A stretch of DNA of 64,000 nt, taken from NCBI GenBank assembly GCA_949710005.1, contig OX453282.1:2997001-3061000 (forward strand), in the 5' to 3' direction. Position 1 is the stretch's first letter. Each line of letters begins with the position of its first letter. The stretch is from Ricordea florida. Taxonomy: Eukaryota > Cnidaria > Anthozoa > Corallimorpharia > Ricordeidae. Shown here in pieces: positions 43,501 to 56,400 of the stretch. The translations under genes were made by a program, and so were the position numbers. Below the pieces are notes generated by a model. That model saw only the letters and a program-made list of their open reading frames with translations. It was not told the origin of the DNA and did not search any database.

Positions 43501-46500
43501 GTCGCGTGATCTTTGCTGCGCGAACCCGAAGTTTGGCATATGTCTCACTTTGAACAATTTGACGATATATTTACCCACGGGACCTCTCTCGGCAGGCATA
43601 CGTTTGGATGGAAGTACTTGGCACTGAATCTGATTCTCTATCTGCTGCTTGTGATACCGCTGACTGCTCTTGGCATCTACTCGCGGGCAAACGAGAAGCG
43701 CCTTTGCCTCGTCAATGAGACGTTAACAAGAAAGGTGAGGAACTTTCTTATGAAGTTTCTTGTCAATGATAATTTTGTAAACAAAGACACACAATCAAAC
43801 ATTACAGTAAATTTATCAAGGTGCTTTGTGATGCGTGATAAAAGGCGTGAAACGGAAATCATTATGGGGATTTTATGCGTGGTTAGTATTTCCTTCCATG
43901 ACCGCTAGATGAATAATTGTTGTTGATGAGCGAGTGGGCGATACGAGAGAATTTTCTAATGACGATAGCACAGAGCTTTTCCATGCTGCTGTTTCTTCAC
44001 TTTATGGGTATTGAGTGTGTTAATGCCCGTTCGTTTACTCGAATTTAACCAGGAAATGTTCACACCAAAACCATACAGAAGGAACACGAATGATAAAACC
44101 TCGCTGGTGAAGAAATACTGTTCGTCTCGTCAGCTGAGAGAACGGTGAATTTCCACTTCGCGCAAAGGCATTCGCATAAGGATGTGTATTTCTACAATGA
44201 AAGAGACGCCAATTAACAGATAACGATAAAGTAAACTATTCCTCGTACATTGCGCTTCATTTTAATAATTTACCCACTACAATAAAAGAAGTAACATCGC
44301 TCCCCATTTTTAAAAATCTTCTTAGACTTTATTTTAGAGAGTAGTTTTTTATTTTTAATTTTTTAAAAATAATTATATTTCATTTGTATTTTTTAAGCGC
44401 TTTATATATAGAAATTTAATGTAGTCTTAATTTACGCAGGGCCCCTTTTGATACCAGCCAAGTGCTGATTGGGACACCCTACCTAAATAAAGTTGAACTT
44501 TACCTTTACTGTCCACTTATTCTCTTTTCATTGCGTCACCAGGAATACATAAACTTTGATGTTCCTTGTGCTCTGAATGACCTGGTAAGACAATACATGT
44601 ACAATCAATCGATAGGAAATTTAGATTTGAGGGATGGTAAAATAGATTCCTTGAATTTTACAATCAGTAGGACAATGATGCAAATGAATATAATTATGAA
44701 AGACCATATATTTGAACTGTGGAGTAATATGTAATGACATTAAATGATCATCGCAGTTATGTACACAACTTAAGCAGCTGTGAAATTTAAGCCTGAAAAA
44801 AAAAACCTCAGGCCTGAACGGGGTTCGAACCCATGACCTCCGCGATACCGGAGCAGTGCTCTTCCAACTGAGCTATCAAGCTAACTGGGAGCTGGTCATA
44901 TTGTGAGTTCGTAACAAACCCGTAGATGGAGAAGAATGATGCAAAATTAGTATATGAAAGACCATATATTTGAACTGCGGAGTAATATGCGATGATCAAT
45001 TAATGTCATTACATAAGTAGGACAGTTGTCAGCTTCAAATATTTTCACACAAGATGCAGCTTATCAAACACGTTATTTTACTATAATTGGTGATCGTGCT
45101 ATGATGTATTCTGGAACTAAATTATGCAACGACTATGTCTTTTCTACTAATTTATTCAGTGATAATTTACTCGGCGGTAATTTATGAAGCACATTCAACT
45201 GTTTATCTCTGTTAAAATAATTCAATAATTTATTCTCTTTTCCTCCATCAGATTGCGCTGTATCTACAATACGGCATTATAATTATCACAATATGTCTCA
45301 TATTAAAGGAACTGCTACAGCTACATAAGCAGGTTTGTTGGCTGAATTTAAATTTAACGCCTTCTCAAACTGTACTATATAATCTTTTGCTTCATGCCAC
45401 TGTAACTGTGAGCTGCGATTAATCCATTTTAAAGCAAAGTAAATGAAAGACAATCTTTTCTTTTCACAGAGACTGAAGTATCTATGTTCCCTGTCGCATT
45501 ACTGTGACTGGATATGCTATGGCTTTGCACTGTTTTACATTTTTCCACCCTGTGATTGTAAGCTGGGATTTAGAGAGCAAATTGGAGCCATCGCCCTGTT
45601 TATCGCCTGGATGAACCTAATTTTGTATCTTCGAAGGTAGGATAGTTTATGAAATATCTTGAGCCTGGAGAATTTGTCAAAGATGTACTTTTTGGTACAG
45701 TCACAAGCAAACTCGGAAATAGCAAATCCGAGTTCTCCCGATAAGGGTTGAACCTACGACCTTCCGATTACTAAAAAGAAAATCTGAGTTCTCCCAGTAG
45801 GAGTCTAACCTACGACCTACCGATTGATGGTTCGGACACTCTACCACTGAGCTATACAAGATTCGAGGGAGCAACGCCGTTATTAGTTTGAATAAGTGGA
45901 GTGGATTCGTCACGTTGTGCCTTAACTGTTAACAATACAACTCAACAGAGATCCCTTTATTTATCAAACGAGTTGATGAATGTAACTTGTACCATCATAC
46001 GATAAGAGGGAAGCTGATTTATTTCGTACTATGGCAATGTTCGCTCAACTTAACTATTCAAAGTAACGTAGTTGCTCTAAATATTGGTAAGAAATAGCCT
46101 AAGTATCTTCTTCTTATTGTTAATCTTGTTTCTTTAATTGTTCACATCTACTCCTAGTTTATTACTCGGGCTAACTGAAAGGTAGGCCGAGTCTAGGTTT
46201 CGGTTTTTTATCTATCAGTCTATCTATCGTCATGTCACGATTTTATATGCTGACGTAATGCATACAATTGAGACATTCACGAAAACGAGGTGACGCACGC
46301 CGGGTTCGCTGCTTTTTAACTCGCAAGTGCACGATTTCTGTGCCAACGTTCGCTAACTCGACATATTTCAAGCTTAAAATCATACGATTGATGAATGCTC
46401 GCCACAACACCGTGTCCCATGTACAAATGCTTCTTTCCCTTTATCTGCGTACGCAACGGTAGCCCGAGTATACGCCTATAGGCGTCTAGTTTTCATATTA

Positions 46501-48617
46501 GTTTCGTTTCTCGTGGTTTACCTGTTTAATATGGTAAGTATATTTTTCATTCTGCAAGGTTGAATTGTTGTGATTAGTTATGCGTCAAAGCCACTGCTCG
46601 CCTCGAATAGCAGTAGCTAACTGCGAGCAGTGGTTATTTTACTTAGTATATGTTTTTGAGTCTCTAATAAACTTGAAATTGTGCTGTTTCGATCGTTTGT
46701 CCTTCACCATTCCTTTCGACGAGGGGCTAACGCTTGAGGCGTCAGTTTCCCTTTAAGCCCCAATATCAATATTCATTTTCTCCTAACTGTTCTCATATAT
46801 TTCTTATGGTACTAGTGAGAAGAATTTGTTTATATATCAATGCAACTTTTTTTGGTGATCATTTTCTTTATTCTCATAACATGAATGGTTGATGAACAGT
46901 GAATATCGTAATGAGAAATTGGATGCTGGTCAGTGGTCACTACTGGGACTCAAAGGGTTAATTTTATGGTGCTACAATTTACATTCATCAAACTTGTTTT
47001 AGAGTGTGTTTCGAATTCCGAATGTCGCAGAACCAGTTTCTTAAGAAACTAACTCGTTTACAATAGATACACAGAGATGATCGATCGTGTATTGGTTTAC
47101 CCAAGAAATCGTTCCCCTCTCACGGTTCTAGTCTAAGCATTTTATGCCGTCAACTATTTTCAAGAAGAGAACAGACAACAGTAATAAGCGTAATATACTT
47201 GTTTTTCCGCGACACACTATTTCAAAAGTCCCTTTTTTCTCTCGTTTCTGCATCACTAACAATTTTATTGATATTTACTTTCACTGACACTAGCGAAACG
47301 TGAATTTGGAAATTTAAAGCGCCACTTCTCTTTGTTCCATTGACCGCGTGATAACTTTTTTACTTCTCAGGTTGTCTTCGTATGGACAGTACATCATCAT
47401 GCTTACGACCATGTTTGTTACTCTATTTAAGGTACGTAGTCCCTTTGCAAACTCCTGTAACATTATATAAAGTAAGGGGTAACGTAACACTGAACAATAA
47501 ACAGTAGTAATGACATTAATTGATCATCGCAGTTATGCACACAACTTAAGCAGCTGTGAAATTAAAGCCTGAAAAAAAAACTCAGGCCTGAACGGGATTC
47601 GAACCCATGACCTCTGCGATACCGGAGCAGTGCTCTACCAACTGAGCTATCAAGCCAACTGGGAGCTGGTCATATTATGAGTTCGTAATATGCCCGTAGA
47701 TGAAGAAGAATGATGCGAATGAATATATGAAAGACCATATATTTGAACTGCGGATTAATATGTAATGACATTAATTGATCATCCCAGTTATGCACACAAC
47801 TTAAGCAGCTGTGAAATTAAAGCCTGAAAAAAAAACTCAGGCCTGAACGGGATTCGAACCCATGACCTCTGCGATACCGGAGCAGTGCTCTACCAACTGA
47901 GCTATCAAGCCAACTGGGAGCTGGTCATATTATGAGTTCGTAATATGCCCGTAGATGAAGAAGAATGATGCGAATGAATATATGAAAGACCATATATTTG
48001 AACAGTAGTCTTGTGACAATAAATCAGTAATCTAGGACAAAACCTGGTATTACGAGCGGCGACATCATTGACAAAGATAAACAACAATAACACAGAACAC
48101 TTATATACAATAAAACGGTATAACAAAACAACAAAAAAGTAGTTTAAAAGTGGACATCATCCAACACTCTAATCCCACAACAATAACACAAAACACTTAT
48201 GTTATATTAAAACAATATAACAACACACAAACAAGTGGTTGTTCAGGCATCGTCCACAACTCTAATCCCACAACAATAACACAGAACACTTATGTACTTT
48301 AAAGCAGTACAACAAAACAACACACAAACAAGTGGTTTTTCAGGCATCACCCACAACTCTAATCCCACAACAATATAACACAGAACACCTCTGCAGGCAT
48401 TATCCACAACAATGCAAAGTAACTTTGAAGCCACAACCAAAAACACTTTTTTGAAACAAGCATTAGTCACGATAAAGAACCCTACATTTAAAACAATGAT
48501 GCAATTGATAAGACAAAATAGAGACCCTGTTTTGAGCATAAGGTGATACGTTTTTATGTGGGGTCGCTGTTACTCTTTTACAAATCGTCCTTATGGCCTT
48601 TTGTAATTGTCCACCAC

Positions 48618-48662
<45 letters not shown>

Positions 48663-51246
48663 TAATGAAAAATAGTAATATAATAATAATGAAAACAGTA
48701 AATCACACAGTAATCCTGGCAAAATGAAGACAGGGATAGACACATAACAGAGAATTTTAGTTCAAAGTAACTCGCATTATCAAATTAATTTCTAACTGAT
48801 GCGATTAAGCCCGAAAAAGAAGAGACCAGGGGCCCGTTTCCCGAAAGCTCCCGTAAATTCCGGGCCCGATAACTTACCGGGACGGTTAACGGGAAACTTT
48901 ACCGGGCAAGGAATAGTGTTTCTCGAAGCATCCGTAAACTTTCCCGGTACTTACCGGACCCGATAAAATAGTGGGTTGTTGTTACCAATCTCTAATTCTC
49001 AATCTCTCGCTAATCGCTAACTTGACATGTAGCTACAAACACTTATTTCAGCAGTTTGTACTGATACGAATTTCGCTTAATTAGGAGTAGAAAATATTGG
49101 AAAGAAGGAAGGATCATATGGAGTGAAAGCTATAGATCAACTGGCGTGATTAGGGAGTTTAAGATCTCCGAGGGCGACAGAAGAGGAAAACGTACCCCAA
49201 AATATAACTTGGCTCTATCATAAGTCTTTCGTGATTATTCAGTCTCGTTCACGTCCTACAAAATGGGCGAAGTATCTTAGAAATAAATTGGTACAAGCGG
49301 TTTCAGAATGAAAATAGAGAATAAAAGCGATTCTCTGTTACATGCTTACGTTGTCATCAAAACCTCAAATTTGGTGTTTTCAGGTAGTCCTCATGCAGAC
49401 GACCGCTAATTTGCTCGCTAAAATCCGTGCAGCACGTGCAGCACGTGCAGTACGATTATTTATACTCTTCTAACCAATGATTATTTTATTGTTTTGTGGG
49501 GCTGCCGTAGTCGTAGTCGTCGTCGTTTCTTAAACTCCCTGTTTACTCGTTTTCTAAAGATCCCAAATCGACTGTTCTAGCATAAAGCAATTTAAGATAA
49601 AGAGAAATGCGACTGAAACAATTTTGTGATTGGGGAGAATAATTTTAAAGCTCTTTATTCTCGTTTATCTATATCGTGAGTACAGTACGCTTCTCAGTCG
49701 TACGCGAATCTTTTCCCGATCGCTCTTTTATGGAATTACTTTTGTCTGTAGAATGTCCGTTTTCTTATTCCCTCCTCCTTTCCAAGAAGGTAAAAAAAGT
49801 CCGCAATTAACACGCAGGAAACAGGTTTGCCTTGCAGTCGGATCAGGTTTGCATGACGGGAACCATTGTTTACCATCATTTGGAAGTCATAACGCGCGGC
49901 GAGTGATCGGCGTTTTATGTATTCACTGATTTTTCCGCTGTTTGTTGGTTTTAATAAACAGTAAAATAGAACCTTACATTTATATAGCGCTTCCATACAA
50001 ATGCATTCCAACTGTAAAAAGTAAAACAACAAATATTTAACTACGTTTTCAAAGCCAGTGGACAGCTTCTCGCCGTGTTTCTTTCCAATTCTTCCTTCAG
50101 TTCCTCAACGACCAACTCTATTCTTGCTCGAGCGAGCCGAGATTGTTCAATGACCTCGCAGTCAGCCATGTCGGCTAGAAAGGGGCGTCTTTGATGAGAC
50201 CGTGGTCTTCGCGCTAAAGAAAAAAGTCCGCCTCTGGCCGCCATTTTGTTAGTTTTGCAACATTTGCGACTTCCCGGTAACTTTACTGACGGGAGGTCAC
50301 GATCTCCCGTAAATTACCGGACAAGTTACCGGACAAATTAACGGGATCGAAAATAACGGGAGCTTCGAGAAACACCTGAAATGTTTACGGGGACTTACCG
50401 GGTGACTTACCGGACCCGATAATTTACCGGGTCCTTCGAGAAACGGGCCCCAGAACGTCATTTCTAACAGCAGTGCAGATACATAATTTGTTTCAAATGT
50501 ACTCAAAGAGTTAATCCAAGGAATGCAGAGGCATAAGAGACGTTTTCTCTTTTTTGTCTATCAGGTTCTTCTGTTGTTCTTCTTGTTCGTTATGGCTTTT
50601 AGCAGCACGTTTTACTTGTTGCTGGATGAAGAAACGGTACGTATTCCTCTACGCTTTGTATGTGTAATCAAATGGTGAACTCGTGAAATTGGGGAATAAT
50701 TTCACTTGCGTTTTGTTTCACGAGTTCACCATTTGATTACCTATTAATACATAGTTAGTACTAACTATGATTAATATCATGGGTGACGAATTATGTTAGC
50801 AATCGTGGATTTTTGACATGTTTATCCTGGATCGTATCGATCGAGAACTCTATTCTCTCAAGTTCAGAATTTTTCAGACTTTTTTGGCAAAATACCTGTT
50901 AGATTCCTTCTTGATGTTCTCTTGTGTGTTCAGGTTTTCTAAAACGTCTTTTTGTGCCCTGACATCTTCATTCACGGCATTTTAAAACTTCGTCGCCATC
51001 TTGACACTGAGACGTACGGAAGGGTTGCTATGGCAATTTTGTAATTTCACATGTGAAATTACAAATTAACGCTGAAATTTCGCGCCAAAATTAAGGAGTA
51101 ATTCGTCACCTGTGATATTAGTATAGGCAATAGCATGGTTTAAAGTAATATTTGGTATAACTACCACGAGGGATATTTCAAAATTGTTGTACATAATTTC
51201 AAGAGCCGTTACGCGAGTGAAATTTGAGACAATTTTGAAATATCTT

Positions 51247-51277
<31 letters not shown>

Positions 51278-53372
51278 ATCACGCTATTATTTGCTTATAC
51301 TACTACTCGCAAAAGGTTTGTAATTTTCACTTGTAGGTATTTCAAATTAAGCAGACATACCACTGCTTTTAGCCAATCAAATTACAGAAAGTTCTCATGT
51401 AGTAGTATAACGCATGAAATACTAGGGAGCTTAAGCAGCAAGAACGAAGACGACACTTAGGACGCAACGTTCGAAAAAATGGATTTGCTTTTCTCCTGTA
51501 TAAATGGCGGCAGGCTTGTTTCATTTTCTTTCCATAACTTTTCAAACCGCCGATTTTTCCAGCTTTAAAAAAAATTTGTAGTGAAGTGTGAACGGATTTT
51601 TTTTCTTGGCAATTTTCTTGTTGTGCACTCGTGTCTTCCAGAAAACCTGAAAAATGATCATTTCCTATTGTTGTATTGCAGAGAACGGCAAAGAAATCTA
51701 CCACAATGTATTTTGCACGTGCCGTTTCATTGTTTCGTTCATCAACGCTATTGTTTCCTGCCGTTGTAGTCGACGTCGTCGTCGTGTTTTGCTTAAGGTC
51801 CCTACTAGTTTCAATGGCGAAACTTGGACTGGCCAAGAGGAAAACTCGAAAATATGGCGCGGATATACGCGCATTTTCCCGCGCTTGGCAAACGTCGTGG
51901 CCCGAGTTCTGATTGGTTTGTTTAGCAGAAGTCTATTGTGATTGGCCAGAGCTATTACTTTAAATTTGGATTGTTTGTAGAATCCTATAACTAAAAAAGG
52001 TCCGATCCAAATCACGGAAAGGATGTGTCAGGTCAAAATCAAGCCGCTTTTGATAAGGAATTTTAAGTCAGAGAGAAAAGGCGAAGAAGGTAGATCTAGA
52101 ATAGGGTTCGTCACAGAAAATTTGAACTTGATTTACTTTGCCAAACATCAGTCAGTCTTGTCGCAATTTTCTCCCCTCCCCTCCCCCCCACACACAAGCA
52201 CACACCCCTCCCCCTTGTCAAAATAATAACAAGAGCACTCCGAGAGCGCAGAACTCCGCCAGCGCCCACCATTTTGAAAGCGCTACAGCCTACCACTGGA
52301 GAATAATCCGGTTGAGTGATTATACCCAAGGGCAGTGAAAATCGTTTTTCCGTGACCTTGACCTTTGACCTAGATACCCCAAAATTACATCAGTTCTAAG
52401 TTAGACCATAGCCATTGTTTTGACCAAGTTTGGAGATGATTGGTTGAGCGATGTGGACGCTACGCTGCTAACATACAAACAAACAAACAAACGCCGGTGA
52501 AAACATAACCTCCGTCCAACTGCGTTGGCGGAGGTAATGACCTAACTGAGCAGGTCCCCAACTAGCCATGTTGTCCTTCTTATCAGGAGCCGTATGCCAC
52601 GTTTCCTTATTCTATGATGACAATTTTTGTTATGACGCTGGGTGAACTCAACTATGCCGACATCTTTATGCCGTGGGATAAACTGGAATACGCCACCATG
52701 ACTAATATACTGTTTTTCCTCTTTGTACTTGGAATGCCGATCATTCTTATGAATATGCTGGTGAGTAGCTATATAGCACAGGGCCGGGTTGTCCGAAGCA
52801 GGGTTAAGGTAACCCAGGGTTACTGCGAAATTTAATTGCAGATATGAGAGCTTAACAAGCACATTCAGTTCAATTCTTTTTTAATACAATTTGATGATTG
52901 TAAGCTCTGAATAAAATAGAGAAAGTTATCGGAGAAAACGTTTTTTAAAAAGAGGAAACGAAACCCGTGTTATGATTTAACCCTGGGTTAGCGCTAATCG
53001 GCCTTCGAACAACCGGCCCCAGGGCGTCAAATTGCGCCTAATACAGGCGCCAATGCGACTAAATTTTTCACTTTGGCGACCAAATCCTGAAAGTTAGTAA
53101 TGGTAATAGGACTGAGTGGAGTCCAATTCGGTCTGTAATCATACGAGTGATTAACAAAATCGGACGACCGCGTAGCGGGAGTCCGATTTGTTCAATCACG
53201 AGTATGATTGTAGACCAAATTGGACGACACGAAGTCTTATTACCAATTAATCATAACTTAAACAAAATTTTTGATATATAAACTTATTTTTTTCTTAATC
53301 AAAACACATGAAATTCCAAGATTTGTTTTGCTAGCAGTGAAAAAAAAAGCCATTTAAGCGCGCGCGTGATGG

Positions 53373-53407
<35 letters not shown>

Positions 53408-56400
53408 TGTCCTATTTGGCTGTCCTATTAAGGCTGAAATCAGGGCAGTTGATAACCAATCAGATTTGAGAATTTTGTTATAGTTATGATTAGTCGCCAA
53501 ATTGGCGACTAGAATTTCTAATCACATCTTACCTAGAGATCTAGTGATTGTTGAAGATTTGCAGAGATAAATCTACAGTAAAGTTCCTCATTAAACTCAT
53601 TTCCAAAACGCAGCACATGTACAAACGTAAATCCACTAGACGCCATCTTGTATTTAGGTAACCTTTCACGGTGTATGAACAATTCTAGTGTCCTCTTTGT
53701 AGCACGTGCAAATTGCGGGCTTATTTTTCATCGCGTTTGACCTGTCGACCATGTGAGCTCATTTAAACATAATGGCCACCAACTTGGTAAGATTTCGGCA
53801 CAGGTACCTACTTCATTATGCATGCTGAAGCTGTCTTGTCTGGTGTAATGCACGTGCAAATATTTCTTGTGTTTGAAGAACGAAATAGTATAGTTACAGA
53901 ATGCATAATGAAGTAGGGATCTGTGTGGAAATCTTACCGATAAATCTACAGCAAAGTTCCTCATTAAACTCATTTCCAAAACGCAGCACATGTACGAACG
54001 TAAACGTTAATCCACTAGCCGCCATCTTGTCTTTAGGTAACCTTTCACGTTGTATATGAACCATTGTAGTGTCCTCTTTGTAGCACGTGCAAATTGCATG
54101 CTCATTTTTCATCGCGTTTGACAACATGTTGACCATGTGAGGATGTGAGCTCATAAACATAATGGCCACCAACTTTTTGGAATTGGCTACCACTTTAAAA
54201 TATTTACGAGCCGAGTGGCTGCCGGGAAAAAAAAGTTAATTTTACGCCCTAAGCTATGAATAGCAATCGTTTCATCCGACAAGCTGAGCGAATGATATTT
54301 AACAATTATTCGCCGAAGGCGAAGTTAATATTGGCGAATATTTACCGAGCCGAAGGCGAGGTAAATATTCGCCAATATTAACTGAGCCTGACGCGAATAA
54401 TTGTTTTAGTATAATGTCAGAGCTGAACAACAGAGAAATCGGGATTCAACACATTTTATTTCCGGTATAAATGTCACATGGGTCGATCTAGGGCTGCTCT
54501 GATTGACAACAAACTTGTTTTCTTGTAATGGCTTCCGTCTTGTCGTCTTGCTGATAAATAAAACTTTGAAAGGCAGTTGTTCATTTCTTTGATTTCCATG
54601 CACTTAAACTCTGTTTCGAATTCGGTTTGTTAAGCGAACCATTCTGTGTAAGGTAAATTAAGAGTTACGACAGTTAATTAGCTGTTTCAGCCGTTGTTAT
54701 CGGTACTGTTTCTGTTTGTAAAGTTTCAAAGTAAAATAATAAGCCCAACGGAAGAGGCTGACATACCTTTGAAAAGTTTAACACCATATTTTGTTGCATT
54801 TTGCGTTGTTTTCGGGACTGCACTACTTTTAATTTCTGAGATTTCCTCGTCGGAAACATTTACAAACCGGCTGCTGGCAGCCATTTTGTTTTGCTTTATA
54901 TTCACCGCCTAGCGCGGTGAATATAACGTCATATGGCGAGTACACTCAACCAATCAGATTGCTGGAAACACTGTGTTCAGCTCTAAAATTATACTAATCA
55001 TTCTTATGAATATGCTGGTGGGTAGCATGAATAGCAATCGTCTCATTCGACAAACTGAGCAAATGATATTTACTGAAAGATTCCAGTAAGACTAATTATC
55101 AGTACAGAACTTAGGGTGCGCTCCGCATCTGCATTTGTTTCATCACTGAAAACATCATGAAGTGTATACATGTGTTTGTACTCATCGTTTATCGATTATC
55201 CAAGAGAATTTACACTTTAAAACAGGCAAAAGTAAGGGGAAAATTTACCTTCATTCCACAGCAATAACTCCAAGATTAAACTTCTGAGAAGACAGAAGAT
55301 TAATTTGTCTTCAAAACTGTTTTCCTCAATTCTCTGCAGCTTCCCACGAGTCGCCATCACTAGCTTAGTGACCGAGCCCCAAGGTACAAAACCTTGCTTC
55401 TAGGGGAAGGGAAAGACTAAACTTGTCTGTATGGAAACTAGTACGGGTACCCAAGGGCAAAGTGAATAACGCTAAATTGCCTACACAATTGCCAAACCAG
55501 TTTTCTTTGATATATTATTTCATAACTTAGGAAGTCAAGCAGCGCTAAACTGGGGCAAAATTACACTGACTCCCAGGCTGGTAACCATAGATTTTTAACT
55601 TTGTTTATCATTTTTCACTATTTTTTTTCATTTTTCACTGAGGTTGGTCTGGCTGTGGGAGACATTGACAAAATTCAAGTCAATGCTTTGCTGGATCGGT
55701 ATGTCATGCAGGTATTACTTTATTCTTTTGTCTTCTTCAATTGACTTTTGGCAATAAATTTATAATACAGGCACTGGAAAAATGTTTCGAACCAATGGGT
55801 TGATTGCATATCCAACCAGAATGTGTACACGTGGTTCAATTTTATCCTTAGGCTAGAATATATTTCGTTTTGTTTTAAACTCGTTATCATTCATTACCAA
55901 ATCAAAAAATAGGCAAGCATTTCATGCATGTGGCTACTGTATTAATTAAGTTTATTCGAACCTTTTTGCCATACCTATCGCCTTTCATCGATTTCATTAC
56001 TTTTACATATTCTCTTCTGAGTTTAAAAATAAATCGATATAAAAGCGAATTGTATTGTGCATTGTGATTGGCAAAATATTAGGCAGGCGCTGATTGGCTC
56101 CTTCACTCACTCACTCACTCGTGTTTCCTTTGACATAGTGGCTCCTGCATTATTTCATATGCAGCAGCCAAAAAAACAAAGGACAAAGGAACAACCAAGG
56201 ATTGAATTTGGACCACAACACACATAAGCGAACCAAATTAAAGTACAATCGTTGGTCAAAAATTGAATTTGATCAAAGCACAATATGATATTAGAATTCA
56301 TTCAACGTCTGTTTTTGACACTATTTGTCCAGGTTGAGCTAGTCCTTGATATGGAGGAAACACTTCCTTCTTGGCTCGCAAAGCGTGGACAAGTTAACAA

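Noticed and set aside
43513-43595. Upstream extension of the S1 exon (LREPEVWHMSHFEQ...)
   Set aside because: No acceptor there keeps the phase from exon 18, and GGCAG at 43595 restores the conserved tryptophan before S1.
44819-44891. Functional tRNA gene on the minus strand
   Set aside because: Three copies share long flanks and the anticodon arm has an irregular loop; a SINE head explains it.
51369-52015. Several overlapping frames on both strands at 51.4-52.0 kb
   Set aside because: No recognised domain, no splice link to gene B, and repeat-like base composition; no protein claim is justified.
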